A stretch of 64,000 nucleotides of DNA from Rhodococcus jostii RHA1. Its GTDB lineage: Bacteria; Actinomycetota; Actinomycetes; Mycobacteriales; Mycobacteriaceae. Every line of letters starts with the position of its first letter. Within the stretch, counting starts at the first letter, position 1. The notes beneath the pieces are model-generated. The model saw only the letters and a program-made list of their open reading frames with translations, made no database searches and was not told the DNA's origin. Where the stretch lies: contig NC_008268.1 in the NCBI RefSeq assembly GCF_000014565.1, forward strand, positions 2,852,001-2,916,000, in the 5' to 3' direction. The position numbers were made by a program, and so were the translations under genes. This document shows, one piece after another, positions 55,547-64,000 of this stretch.

Positions 55547-56668
55547 GTGAGTGGTTCAATCCAGCGAGTCGCGCGTGCCGTTGCCGACCTCGTCGACGGC
55601 AACGCCATCGTCCTTGTCGGTTGCGGGAGTACGGACCCGGACGGATACCTTGTTGTCGCGGCAGAGAATGCCAGCACTTCCGCTCTCGACTTCATGGTTC
55701 GTCACACATCAGGATTCATTTGCGCCGCAGTGACCGACGACGCATGTGCGCGGATCGACCTGCCACCTATGGCCGGAACCCGCCCGACCCCCGGAGACGA
55801 CTACACCGTCGCGGTCGATGCCGCAGGGGTGGGCACGGGCATCTCCGCCAAGGACCGAGCCTGGACTCTCCGTCAGATCGCGGACCCGTTCAGCACTCCG
55901 GGCGGGTTCACCCGCCCGGGACATCATCCTATTCGGGCCCACAGCGACGGGGTGCTCGGTCGTCGCAGGTCGGCAGAGGCGGTCATCGATCTGATGCGTG
56001 CGGCCGGACTTCGGGAGGTGGGCGCACTCGCGGCACTTGTCTCGGTCGTCGACCCCACTGGTATCGCGGATTCGACCGAGTCGCTCGCGTTTGCGGACGC
56101 GCACCAACTGAATTCGATTTCAGTACAGGATATCGTGAACTATCGGAGAAGTACCGAGGTCCACGTCCGTCAGACCTTCCGTACCCTGCGTAACACATCC
56201 TGTGGCACCGTCGAGGCGTTGGGCTATCACAGTGACGTCACCAATGCCGACTACATTGCCTACTCCTCCGGCGATCCGTCAACACTGAGTCGCGCACGAG
56301 TGCACGCACGCTTCGAGACGGACTTCGCCCCGCATGCACCTTCGGTAGACCAGGCCGAGCCCGATATCACCGACGCACTGGATGACCGCGACGGCCTGGT
56401 CGTGATCGCCCGACGCGCGAATGACGCGGATGACGCGCATGACATGGAGCAGTCCGACCGCCCGGACTGCTTCTTCCACAATCGATACGGCGAGCGGATT
56501 GCTGATATCGCGCAAATACTACGTGCCCGCGAAGTCCTCGAGCCCCGCCTGGTCAACCCACCGCCGGGACTGTTCGAGGCATGGAGCACCTTGAGCAACT
56601 CGGCATCGACCGCAGTCGGTCAGACTGCACCGCAGTGCGTATCGCCGGCTTCACCGACACGAGGGTAA
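55547..56668 (+). CDS. RibBA-like protein with degenerate active sites
   Basis: 373 residues from GTG 55547 (GGAGAA 8 bp upstream; a GTG at 55496 is alternative). The first 200 residues match 3,4-dihydroxy-2-butanone-4-phosphate synthase: VVAAENASTSALDFMVRHTS, IDLPPMAGTRPTPGDDYTVA, GISAKDRAWTLRQIADP, GFTRPGHHPIRAH, SVQDIV. The acidic loop DRENEGD is replaced by STDPDGY, and the GHTEA motif by RSAEA. The second half aligns loosely with GTP cyclohydrolase II but lacks its zinc cysteines. A riboflavin-synthesis role is therefore doubtful. Next to an acyl-CoA dehydrogenase and an F420-type oxidoreductase. Confidence 0.8.
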   Translation: MSGSIQRVARAVADLVDGNAIVLVGCGSTDPDGYLVVAAENASTSALDFMVRHTSGFICAAVTDDACARIDLPPMAGTRPTPGDDYTVAVDAAGVGTGISAKDRAWTLRQIADPFSTPGGFTRPGHHPIRAHSDGVLGRRRSAEAVIDLMRAAGLREVGALAALVSVVDPTGIADSTESLAFADAHQLNSISVQDIVNYRRSTEVHVRQTFRTLRNTSCGTVEALGYHSDVTNADYIAYSSGDPSTLSRARVHARFETDFAPHAPSVDQAEPDITDALDDRDGLVVIARRANDADDAHDMEQSDRPDCFFHNRYGERIADIAQILRAREVLEPRLVNPPPGLFEAWSTLSNSASTAVGQTAPQCVSPASPTRG

Positions 56669-56894
56669 CGACCCCAGCGCCAGGGCATGAGTACAAATCG
56701 TCCCCTTCCCGGACGACTACGGCGACGATGCGTCGACTCGGCCCGACTACTCACTCTCCCCCAATTGCGCTAGCGAACAGTAGATTCGCCCCGGTGCAGG
56801 TGTCGATATCGTCCGACCCAGCAAGTGCATCGCGAGACGCCACCCGGCCAGAACCAATCCCCTGAACCATTCGAACGGCACATAGAGAGTCGAC

Positions 56895-58040
56895 ATGAAG
56901 AGATCAGCCTTCACTGCAGAACACGACCAGTTTCGAGAATCGGTGCGTGACTTCCTGAACCGGAAGGTGGTGCCCAACGTTGACTCCTACGCGGAAAAGC
57001 GACTGATCGAACGCGAAGTATGGCGCGAAGCCGGAAAGCAGGGCATCCTCGGCCTCGAAGTTCCGGAGACATATGGTGGCGGTCAGGCCAACGACTACAG
57101 ATTCAACGCCGTCGCCACTGAGGAGCTTGCCGCCGTCAGCATGGCACTGGTATCAAGCTTCAGTATCCACTTCGATATCGTGACACCCTACATCGTCGAC
57201 CTCGCAACGGAGGAAACCAAGCGAGAGTGGTTGCCTCAGATGGCCGAGGGAGAGGTCGTCGCCGCTATCGGCATGACTGAGCCCGCCGGCGGGTCCGACT
57301 TGGCAAGTCTCAAGACATCAGCCGTCCGCGACGGTTCGGACTGGATACTCAACGGCTCCAAAACCTTCATAACCAACGGTTATTCCGCCGACCTGGTGGT
57401 CGTGGCCGCACGAACCGATCCTCAGCAACGTTCGAGAGGGATCAGCCTGTTCCTTGTCGATTCGTCCCTACCCGGCTTCGAACGCGGACGTAAGCTGGAC
57501 AAGGTTGGCCAACCGGAGTCAGACACAGCTGAGCTCTTCTTCGACGGACTGCGCCTACCTGCCGCCGCAATGCTTGGCGAACCCGAAACAGGATTCGCAG
57601 CAATGATGGAACGACTTCCTCAAGAACGTCTCGGCACAGCCGTGGCGAACGTTGCACATGCCAAGCAGATCCTCTCCGAGACAATCGACTACGTCAGGAA
57701 TCGGAAAGCCTTCGGGCGATCAATCGGCTCCTTCCAGCACAACAAGTTTCTGCTTGCCGAGTTGGTGACGAAGATCGAGGTCGCCCAGGCATTCGTCGAT
57801 GCCGCAGTAACTGAGCACGCGGAGTCCGGCCTGAGCCCCGTGGACGCGGCCAAGGCAAAATGGTGGTCCGCTCACGTTCAGAACGAAGTGTTGGATCACT
57901 GTGTCCAACTCTACGGCGGCTACGGATACATGCGCGAATACCGGGTTGCGCGAGCGTGGATGGATGCTCGTGTGACAAAGATCTGGGCCGGCTCCAATGA
58001 AATCATGAAGGAGATCATCGGCCGAGACCTCGCTGTGTGA
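56895..58040 (+). CDS. Acyl-CoA dehydrogenase (LCAD-like)
   Basis: 381 residues, same length and motif layout as 17771: GMTEPAGGSDLASLKTSAVR, ILNGSKTFITNG, LPQERL with Glu244, HCVQLYGGYGYMREYRVARA and WAGSNEIMKEIIGRDLAV. The LCAD-type glutamate is kept and the YEGT base of MCAD is absent. It overlaps a possible GTG start of the next gene by four bases, suggesting coupling. Confidence 0.93.
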   Translation: MKRSAFTAEHDQFRESVRDFLNRKVVPNVDSYAEKRLIEREVWREAGKQGILGLEVPETYGGGQANDYRFNAVATEELAAVSMALVSSFSIHFDIVTPYIVDLATEETKREWLPQMAEGEVVAAIGMTEPAGGSDLASLKTSAVRDGSDWILNGSKTFITNGYSADLVVVAARTDPQQRSRGISLFLVDSSLPGFERGRKLDKVGQPESDTAELFFDGLRLPAAAMLGEPETGFAAMMERLPQERLGTAVANVAHAKQILSETIDYVRNRKAFGRSIGSFQHNKFLLAELVTKIEVAQAFVDAAVTEHAESGLSPVDAAKAKWWSAHVQNEVLDHCVQLYGGYGYMREYRVARAWMDARVTKIWAGSNEIMKEIIGRDLAV

Positions 58041-58076
58041 CTCCGCTGTTCATCCGTACAATCGAACCCCATCATT

Positions 58077-58102
58077 CTCTCGAGAGAGCGGTTGCTAGAG
58101 AT
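58077..58102. promoter_or_regulatory. Palindrome before luciferase-like oxidoreductase
   Basis: CTCTCGAGAG (58077-58086) followed by AGCGGTTGCTAGAGATATG. It contains half-site-like pieces (AGAGAGCG, TAGAGA) recalling the shared motif but not in its N4 arrangement. Possible operator or overlap with the ribosome site. Confidence 0.3.
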
Positions 58103-58948
58103 ATGACTTCCGACAGATCTGCACACATTGCACGCTTCGGAACGCACGGGGTCTGGGCAGGATGGGACAAGTTCTCCCCCGAGCAGGCCCGGGCCATCGA
58201 GGAGCTCGGTTACGGAACCATCTGGCTCGGGGGTTCACCCAAGCATCTGCGACCAATTCGCAAAATCCTGGACGCCACCGAGGCCATCACCGTCGCCGCC
58301 GGCATCGTGAACATCTGGAACACCGACGCCGCGGTGATCGCCGACGAGTTTGTCGAACTCGAAGACGACTTCCCGGGACGCTTCTACCTGGGTATCGGCG
58401 CCGGCCACCGAGAGGCCATCGCCGGCTACCAGAAGCCCTACACCGCAGTAAACCACTACCTCGATATCCTCGATGCCAAGAAGGTCCCGACCCAACGTCG
58501 CATCCTCGCAGCGCTCGGACCGCGGATGCTGCGACTGTCGGCGGACCGGGCCCTCGGCGCGCATCCGTACCTCACGCAGCCGACTCACACCGCACTCGCC
58601 CGGGCCGAGCTGGGTGATGGGGTCCTGCTCGCGCCGGAGCACAAAGTCGTCATCGACATCGACCCTCAGAAGGCCCGTGCGATCGGTCGACCCCCGGTCG
58701 ACCAGCCATACCTACATCTGACCAACTACGTGTCCAACCTCAAGCGGCTCGGTTGGGCGGATGTCGACATCGCCGATGGTGGTAGCGACGCACTGATCGA
58801 CGCGCTCGTGGCTCACGGCGACGCGGCCACTGTGCGCGGACAGGTCGATAAGCACCTCACCGCCGGCGCCGACCACGTTGCTATTCAAGTCCTCGGCGAG
58901 GGTGACCCGGTCGGCCCGTTGGCCGAAATCGTCAAGGCCGCCATATAG
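58103..58948 (+). CDS. LLM-class F420-dependent oxidoreductase (TIGR03620-like)
   Basis: 281 residues from ATG 58103; a GTG at 58037 is in frame and overlaps the dehydrogenase stop. ELGYGTIWLGGSPKHLRPIR, TVAAGIVNIWNTDAAVIADE, GRFYLGIGAGHREAIAGYQK and ALGPRMLRLSADRALGAHPY show the luciferase-like TIM barrel of the actinobacterial F420-binding group. Flavin use cannot be excluded. Probably co-transcribed with the acyl-CoA dehydrogenase. Confidence 0.85.
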   Translation: MTSDRSAHIARFGTHGVWAGWDKFSPEQARAIEELGYGTIWLGGSPKHLRPIRKILDATEAITVAAGIVNIWNTDAAVIADEFVELEDDFPGRFYLGIGAGHREAIAGYQKPYTAVNHYLDILDAKKVPTQRRILAALGPRMLRLSADRALGAHPYLTQPTHTALARAELGDGVLLAPEHKVVIDIDPQKARAIGRPPVDQPYLHLTNYVSNLKRLGWADVDIADGGSDALIDALVAHGDAATVRGQVDKHLTAGADHVAIQVLGEGDPVGPLAEIVKAAI

Positions 58949-59342
58949 CGTCAGCTCAGGCGAAGTAATCACATTGCACCGCAGTGGGTCTACTCGGGCT
59001 CAATCGCTGTGGCCGCCGACGACGTGTCGCGCTGCAACATCTGAGCGAGCGGCTCCTGGGCACAGATGGCGATCACCTGCGCCGTAGAGCGATGTCGGCA
59101 AAGTAATCCAACTTCGAGTGTTTGGCGTGACGCTGTCTCCCGGATACAACTACGTCCGGGGCGTCGAGGAGGCGGTGCGCGTGGTTCGCCACGCCCAGCG
59201 CCTGCCTCTACACGGTCTGCCCTCTCCCCCGCTGCAGAAATCGCAGGTCGAGACTCTCCGAAGCACTATGCAGACCAAAGCGCGTTGAACAGCGCTAATG
59301 GTATGGACTCACCCAGATCGGGCTCCGTTCACGAGCACACGA
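58949..59342. other. Intergenic region without a recognised gene
   Basis: About 390 bp. A plus-strand open stretch ending at TGA 59285-59287 reads VIQLRVFGVTLSPGYNYVRG then VEEAVRVVRHAQRLPL; I cannot assign it and there is no convincing start. Confidence 0.35.
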
Positions 59343-59560
59343 GGGAACCGCTGCGCTGTCCGGCTTCACCCAATCCGCCGGCTACCTCATAGCAACACCT
59401 GGGCCATTTCTCATCGGAATGTTGTACGACGCGACCGGGAACTGGACCGCTCCACTCCTCGCGCTCACCGCCCTCACCGTCCTCCTCGCCCTCGTCGCAC
59501 GGGTCGTCGCCCGGCCGACGTACATCGAAGACCAATTCGCCGTATCCGCCATAGCAACGT
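59343..59560 (+). pseudogene. MFS transporter (CynX/NimT-like) C-terminal remnant
   Basis: The plus strand reads ALSGFTQSAGYLIATPGPFL, IGMLYDATGNWTAPLLALTA and LTVLLALVARVVARPTYIED. This is the last transmembrane pair of a CynX/NimT-type major facilitator. The other ten helices are missing. Confidence 0.7.
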
Positions 59561-59865
59561 GCCCCGCCCGGACTGCGCTCCGGCTGGGACAGTGCCCTGA
59601 CAATTGGCGAAACCTCGCCACTCCCCTAAAAAACGCCGCTGTCTCCGAGCAGGCTGGCCGCCCGGTTACACCACGCCGAGCGGCGAGCGGCGAGCGGCGA
59701 GCGGCGAGCGGCGAGCGGCGAGCGGCGAAAAATACCCGACCTACAGCGACACTGCTTCACGCACACCACATGTTCTCCCCCTGCGACGTACTGAGGTTCC
59801 CCCGCTTCTCCGGAGACCTTTCTACATGGCTCCGGTGAGCTCGGGTTGGATAATATCCGCCTCCT
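59561..59865. other. Non-coding interval with heptamer repeat
   Basis: About 300 bp between the MFS remnant and the IS3 remnant. Contains only the heptamer array at 59677-59725; the probable outer end of the IS3 element lies near 59830-59865. Confidence 0.4.
59677..59725 (+). repeat. 7-bp tandem repeat, 7 copies
   Basis: Seven uninterrupted copies of CGAGCGG. Not a multiple of three, so it would shift any reading frame when copy number changes. Likely a slippage-prone simple repeat. Confidence 0.95.
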
Positions 59866-60163
59866 TCAGCTCCGGCTGTCATGGTAGGCGAGTTCGTACT
59901 CGTCGGGTGAGAGTCCCGCGAGACCGGCCTGGATCCTGCGGGGGTTGTACCAGGTGTCGATATACCGGAACAACGCCGACTCCGCCTCCGCCCTGGTCGC
60001 GAATATAGTTGTGGGCCAATAGATCAACTCGACCTTCAGCGTCGACCACAGATTTTCCGCGAGCGCGTTGTCGAAGCTGTCCCCGACGCTGCCTGTGGAC
60101 GGGGCGATGCCGGCGTCGACGAGCCGCTGGGTGAACCGCAGCGCGGTGTATTGACAGCCTTTG
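59866..60163 (-). pseudogene. IS3-type transposase OrfB, C-terminal part
   Basis: The minus strand from about 60163 reads KGCQYTALRFTQRLVDAGIA, STGSVGDSFDNALAENLWST, LKVELIYWPTTIFATRAEAE and YNPRRIQAGLAGLSPDEYEL. This is the integrase core with the third catalytic acidic residue. It is continuous with the segment at 61598-61812 once the intervening IS110-like element is removed. Confidence 0.88.
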
Positions 60164-61597
60164 ACGCCCTTCTGTGTGTCAAGCCGCCGGTGCGAGTTGC
60201 CGGGTGGCTCGGTCGCGGTCTTTGAGCAGGTAGTAGATCTCGCGGGCGATGAAGCGTTTGAGGCATCGCAGGATTTCGGGATTGGAGTGCCCGGCAGCGC
60301 GTTTACGGGCAACGTAGGCCTGGGTCTTCGGATCCATGCGCCAGCGGCTGACGGCGATCATGTGTAGCGCGGAGTTCGCAGCCCTGTCGCCGCCGCGGTT
60401 GAGTCGGTGGCGGGTGGTCATTCCGGAGGACGCGGGGAGCGGTGCGGCCCCGCACAGCATGGCGAAAGACGCCTCCGAGGTCAGTCGTGCGGGATTGTCA
60501 CCGGCGGTGATGAGGAGTTTTGCGGCGGACTGGTAACCGACTCCGACGCGCTCGAGGAGGGTGGGCACGAGTTCGTCGACGAGGGCATGGATGAGACGGT
60601 CGAGGTCGGCAATCTCGTCGTGCAGTTCCAGGTATCGACGGGCGAGGTGCTTGAGCGCGATCCTGGTGGCGGTGGTCGGATCGCGGAAGTCGGTCAGGTC
60701 GGGCCGCCAGGCGGCGAGGGTGCGGATCAGCTGCATCCGGGTGAGGTTGCGGATCTGATCACGCAATTCCTCGGGCGCGGAGATGGTCTGCGACTTGATC
60801 ATCTCCGAGCGCGACCCTGCGGGCACAGACGGCAGTCTTGCGGGTGACCTGCAGAACCCGTAGCGACTCGACCATCCCGTCACGGGTTTTCGGTGTGACG
60901 GTTCTGATCTGGGCGAACGCCGCGTGGGCAGCGTTCTCGGCGTCGATGGTGTCGTCCTTGCCGCGCCGGCGCCGATCGGATTTGTCGGGTGCAGTGACCT
61001 CGAGAACCTCGAGCCCGGCATTGTCGAGGAACCGGAGCAGGCCGGCACCATAGGAACCGGTGCACTCGACCCCGATCCGGGCGAGGTCGCCGTGGCTGCG
61101 CATCCAGCGCAGCATGGCCCGATAACCGGCACGGGTGGTGGAGAAGAATTCGGTCGCAACCACCTTGTCGGCGGCATCGACGATGGCGGCGACGTGGAGG
61201 TCCTTGTGCGTGTCGACCCCGCCAACGATTACCGGGGAGACGGCAGAAGACGGGGCGGGGCGTGTAATCGGGGAGTCGGTCATGCACGTGCCTCCAGTTC
61301 GGTCGGGACAACAACACACAGGTTCGCCCTCAGCCGGACCGGAGGCCTGGACAAGACAGTAAGGAGACGGAAGTCCGTCAGGCCCTTCTTGAGTCACATG
61401 GCTCCAGCGAGACCGAAGGCCTCGCCGGAGGCGCTCCCGAGCAACCGACATGTCCGAGGAATGACACCGACAACGGGTCGATCGGAGTGCGGGTCAGGAT
61501 GCTGCGAGAACACCTCCAGCACCACGATAGAACCCGAGCTGGTCGATCGCTGTGCGAGTCAGGAAACTCGGGAGCACCTGGCAAGAACAGTCTTACT
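60164..61597 (-). mobile_element. IS110-family element inserted in IS3 transposase gene
   Basis: About 1.43 kb separating the IS3 OrfB halves at the codons HSD and KGCQY. It carries one transposase gene on the minus strand and no clear terminal inverted repeats, as expected for IS110. Boundaries are inferred from where IS3 homology resumes. Confidence 0.7.
60179..61283 (-). pseudogene. IS110-family transposase with frameshift
   Basis: The N-terminal part from ATG 61283 reads VIVGGVDTHKDLHVAAIVDA (first DEDD Asp), VECTGSYGAGLLRFLDNAG and DKSDRRRRGKDDTIDAENAA. Near 60800-60815 a one-base shift moves the sequence to the frame MIKSQTISAPEELRDQIRNL, then VGVGYQSAAKLLITAGDNPA, LPASSGMTTRHRLNRGGDRA and ending at 60179. 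Both the DEDD catalytic domain and the C-terminal transposase_20 domain are recognisable. The shift should inactivate it unless programmed frameshifting occurs, which is not typical of IS110. Confidence 0.88.
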
Positions 61598-61812
61598 GTC
61601 GCTGTGGAAAATTAGTTCCCCACCACGGACGTCGCGGGAGAAGAGAGCGTAGTCGAGCGCGGAGAGCACCAGATCGGTGTCCGCACGTGGCCCGGTGCGC
61701 CAGCCGACCACCTTGTTCGAGAACGCGTCGCGCACACTGGCCAGCCACAGCACCCCCTCACCGGTCGGGATCCGCGTCAGATCGGCGACCCACTTGCGGT
61801 TCGGGGCGGTCG
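61598..61812 (-). pseudogene. IS3-type transposase OrfB, central part
   Basis: The minus strand reads TATAPNRKWVADLTRIPTGE, VLWLASVRDAFSNKVVGWRT and DLVLSALDYALFSRDVRGGE LIFHSD, containing the first two catalytic Asp of the DDE core. Cut on its 3' side by the IS110-like element and on its 5' side by an inverted fragment. Confidence 0.85.
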
Positions 61813-61814
61813 CG

Positions 61815-61895
61815 GTGTCGACCTACTACGACTGGCGGGCACGAGCGACCCTGCCCGCTCGGTGGCGACGGGAGGACGCCGAGCTGCTGGCGTTG
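61815..61895 (+). pseudogene. IS3 OrfB N-terminal fragment, inverted
   Basis: The plus strand reads STYYDWRARATLPARWRRED then AELLAL, which is the usual OrfB N-terminal region. The rest of the IS3 genes are on the minus strand. So this 80-bp piece has been flipped, with loss of about 60-100 codons around it. A GTCGAC palindrome sits at one junction. Confidence 0.75.
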
Positions 61896-61914
61896 TCATG
61901 GGCGTCGATGAACC

Positions 61915-62236
61915 TCATGACCGCCTCCGGGTCGGGTCGATCTCGGACGCGAAAAATGCACTCGCCGCGCGCAATACGTCGTTGACACGGCGCAGTTCGG
62001 CGTTCTCCTTCGCCAGTCTCCGGTTCTCCTCCAGCATCGACGTCGACGGCCAAATCGTTGCGCTCGCCGTGGTCGGCCTCGGCCTGGCGGATCCGCAACG
62101 CCTCCGGGTGCACGTTCAGCTGCTCGGCCAGCCGCCGGATCACAGGTCTCGGCTCCGACTCGCGGTACAGCCGCACCGCACGCTCCCGCAGCTCCGGCGG
62201 ATACTTTCTCGTTCCCACAGTGACATCCTCCTCCAT
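61915..62236 (-). pseudogene. IS3-type transposase OrfA (frameshifted)
   Basis: TRKYPPELRERAVRLYRESE, RRLAEQLNVHPEALR and IRQAEADHGERNDLAVDV show the helix-turn-helix of IS3 OrfA. A frameshift near 62040 moves the coiled-coil segment ENRRLAKENAELRRVNDVLR and AASAFFASEIDPTRRRS into another frame, ending at 61915. Two residues of the usual LRNWIRQ motif are also missing. Confidence 0.8.
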
Positions 62237-62323
62237 CTACCCAGGATCAAACCTGGCTCGGAAGTCTCCGGGAAAACGGGGGAAGCTCACACCCTCCGCA
62301 CACGGCGAGGCACTCGCCGCTCG

Positions 62324-63068
62324 ATGAAGCTGGCCGGCGCCGGTATCGCCACGCTCGCCGTCCTGGCCGCCTCGGCCTGCTCCTCCTCGGCCGCCCCTGT
62401 GTCGCCGGTGGCGAACCTGGCCTCCGGCGATCTGTCCCACGGCGCCGACAACTTCTACACCAGCGACTAGGTCACCATGGAGAAGGTGACGTTCAAGTAC
62501 CAGTACCAGATAGAGGTCGCCGGCAACCTGTTCGTTCCCAGGAACCTCGACCGCAACACCAAGAACGCAGCCATGGTGGTCGGGCACCCGATGGGTGCGG
62601 TCAAGGAACAGAGCGCCAACCTCTACGCCACCAAGATGGCCGAGCAGGGTTTCGTGACGCTCTCGCTGGACCTGTCGTTCTGGGGCGAGAGCGCCGGCGA
62701 GCCCCGCAATGCCGTCGCCCCCGACATCTACACCGAGGACTTCAGTGCCGGCGTGGACTTCCTGCGCACCCAGTCCTTCGTCGACACCGAACGCATCGGC
62801 GCGCTCGGAATCTGCGGCAGCGGCAGCTTCGTCATCAGCGCCGCCAAGATCGACCCCCGCATCAAGGCCGTCGCCACGGTCAGCATGTACGACATGGGCG
62901 GTGCCACCCGCAACGGGCTGGGCCACTCGGTCACCCCCGATCAGCGCAAAGCCGCCCTGGCCCGAGCCGCAGCCCAGCGTGACGTCGAATTCACCGGCGG
63001 TCCCACCGAATACACCGGCGGCACACCCGAGCAGCTGACCGATCAATCCAGCCCGATCGAACGCGAGT
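62324..63068 (+). pseudogene. Lipoprotein alpha/beta hydrolase with in-frame stop, truncated by ISL3 element
   Basis: From ATG 62324 a lipoprotein signal reads MKLAGAGIATLAVLAASACS (lipobox ASAC). A TAG at 62468-62470 interrupts the frame, which then continues as VTMEKVTFKYQYQIEVAGNL, VVGHPMGAVKEQSANLYATK, GALGICGSGSFVISAAKIDP. The nucleophile motif is GICGSGSF, as in YcjY-type dienelactone-like hydrolases. Homology ends around residue 248 at the ISL3 left end (63069); the catalytic Asp/His are lost. The hydrolase frame happens to run in frame into the transposase. Confidence 0.8.
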
Positions 63069-64000
63069 GGCTCTCTGACCCTTTGATGAGTGATCTCCGC
63101 GAGCCTGATAGACGCAACGCCGTCCCTCACATAGGTTTTGGTTTGCGAAGACAAGACCTAAGGGAGAAGGCGTTGCGCGCTGCCAGAATACTGCAGAAAC
63201 TGCTGGGAATCGACAGGGCCCGGATAATCGATGTCGCATTCACGGATGACGAACGAGGGCCCGCGATCGTGGTGACCCTCGAGCCACACGCGTCGGTGCG
63301 GTCCCGCTGCCCGCATTGTGAACAGCGCTGCCCTGGATACGATCGCCCGAATCGACCTCGACAGTGGCGTCACCTGGATATGGGCGGCATGCGGTGCTTC
63401 GTACGAGCTTCGGTATCGAGGATTCGATGCCCCGACCACGGCGTGGTGACCGAGATGGTGCCGTGGGCACGGCCGGCTGCGAACATGACCAGGGCGTTCG
63501 ACGACAACGTGGCGTGGTTGGCCGCACACAGTCCGGCTACGTCGGTGTGCGAGTACGCCCGAGTGGCGTGGCGATCTGTGACCAGGATCGTCACCCGTGT
63601 CGTCGGCGATGCTGTCGGGCGTACTGATCGGCTCCAGGGATTGCGGCGCTTGGGGATCGACGAAATTGCCTACCGGAAAGGTCACCGATACCTCACCGTG
63701 GTGGTCGATCATGACACAGGCCGACTCGTATGGGCAGCCGAAGGGCACAACGAGAGCACCTTGAATCGATTCTTCGACGAGTTGGGTGAAGAACGCACAG
63801 CTCGTCTGACACACATCAGTGCTGATGCTGCGAAGTGGATCGCCTCGACCGTGCGCAGTAGGGCGCCGCAGGTGAAGCGGTGTATGGATCCGTTTCATGT
63901 TATTCAGTGGATGACGCGGGCTCTGGACCGACTGCGGTCGCGTGTGTTGTCGCGGCTGTGGGGATTCACCGACCGGGATCGACGGCACCTGCGGTGGGCA
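63069..64000 (+). mobile_element. ISL3-family insertion element, left end and partial body
   Basis: Begins GGCTCTCTGACCC at 63069, similar to the GGCTCTTC-like ends of ISL3 elements, and interrupts the hydrolase gene. The element continues beyond the window, so its right end and any target duplication cannot be seen. Confidence 0.7.
63173..64000 (+). CDS. ISL3-family transposase, partial at window edge
   Basis: 276 codons open to the edge from TTG 63173, preceded by AGGGAGAAGG. An N-terminal zinc-finger CPHCEQRC with a second pair further on, MTRAFDDNVAWLAAHSPATS, then the DDE core with GIDEIAYRKGHRYLTVVVDH and HISADAAKWIASTVRSRAPQ and DPFHVIQWMTRALD. The frame lacks stops and looks intact so far, suggesting a recent insertion compared with the decayed IS3 and IS701 elements. 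Confidence 0.9.
   Translation, partial: MRAARILQKLLGIDRARIIDVAFTDDERGPAIVVTLEPHASVRSRCPHCEQRCPGYDRPNRPRQWRHLDMGGMRCFVRASVSRIRCPDHGVVTEMVPWARPAANMTRAFDDNVAWLAAHSPATSVCEYARVAWRSVTRIVTRVVGDAVGRTDRLQGLRRLGIDEIAYRKGHRYLTVVVDHDTGRLVWAAEGHNESTLNRFFDELGEERTARLTHISADAAKWIASTVRSRAPQVKRCMDPFHVIQWMTRALDRLRSRVLSRLWGFTDRDRRHLRWA

Overview
The window is high-GC actinobacterial DNA. A truncated mce lipid-import operon with an adjacent MceG-type ATPase, a PknK-like kinase/LuxR regulator, many GTG starts and a dense set of acyl-CoA catabolic genes point to a Rhodococcus/Nocardiaceae-like host. Many gene fragments, insertion-sequence remnants and duplicated modules suggest accessory DNA such as a large catabolic plasmid or island. 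That placement is inference; no replication or partition gene was recognised.

Layout. (1) 1-10118: a partial SDR, degraded genes (nitronate monooxygenase N-terminus, GntR regulator, IS701-family transposase), then catabolic module A: alpha/beta hydrolase, Tautomerase_3-family protein, acyl-CoA synthetase, metallo-beta-lactamase-fold hydrolase, a nitronate monooxygenase C-terminal remnant and an enoyl-CoA hydratase. (2) 10662-18916: module B, a diverged duplicate of the same four enzymes, plus a TetR regulator and an LCAD-like acyl-CoA dehydrogenase. (3) 19245-23560: a 1105-residue PknK-like kinase/ATPase/LuxR regulator divergent from a SnoaL-like protein. (4) 24202-31930, minus strand: a tightly coupled operon of VOC protein, thiolase remnant, SDR, HAD, SDR, MaoC, phosphotransferase, a short remnant and pntAB. 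The HAD/phosphotransferase/dehydrogenase set resembles ACAD10/ACAD11 and Lva-type 4-hydroxyacyl-CoA catabolism, but the dehydrogenase is missing. (5) 32206-38401: orphan COX4-like protein, a second LuxR ATPase, an MDR reductase and NTF2-like pair, and a TetR repressor. (6) 38557-44538: a beta-oxidation operon (thiolase, SDR, FadE5-like dehydrogenase, SDR, MaoC, thioesterase). (7) 45848-55349, minus strand: mceB-F, two Mce-associated proteins, MceG ATPase and an NlpC/P60 hydrolase; yrbE genes and most of mceA are absent. (8) 55547-58948: a degenerate RibBA-like protein, a second LCAD-like dehydrogenase and an F420-type luciferase-like oxidoreductase. (9) 59343-64000: an MFS remnant, an IS110-like element inside a rearranged IS3-type element, and a lipoprotein hydrolase pseudogene cut by an ISL3-family element.

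Regulation. Eight copies of a 16-bp inverted motif (consensus TAGNGA-N4-TCTCTA) lie upstream of both acyl-CoA synthetases, both metallo-hydrolases, one tautomerase, the first SDR, the VOC protein and the NTF2-like gene. They outline one probable regulon whose regulator is not identified. A separate tandem operator (TATGC-N4-GCATA, twice) lies between the second TetR gene and the beta-oxidation operon.

The most notable content is this unassigned, duplicated and co-regulated CoA-dependent pathway (modules A and B). Next are the RibBA-like protein lacking hallmark residues in both halves and the partly deleted Lva/ACAD11-like operon.
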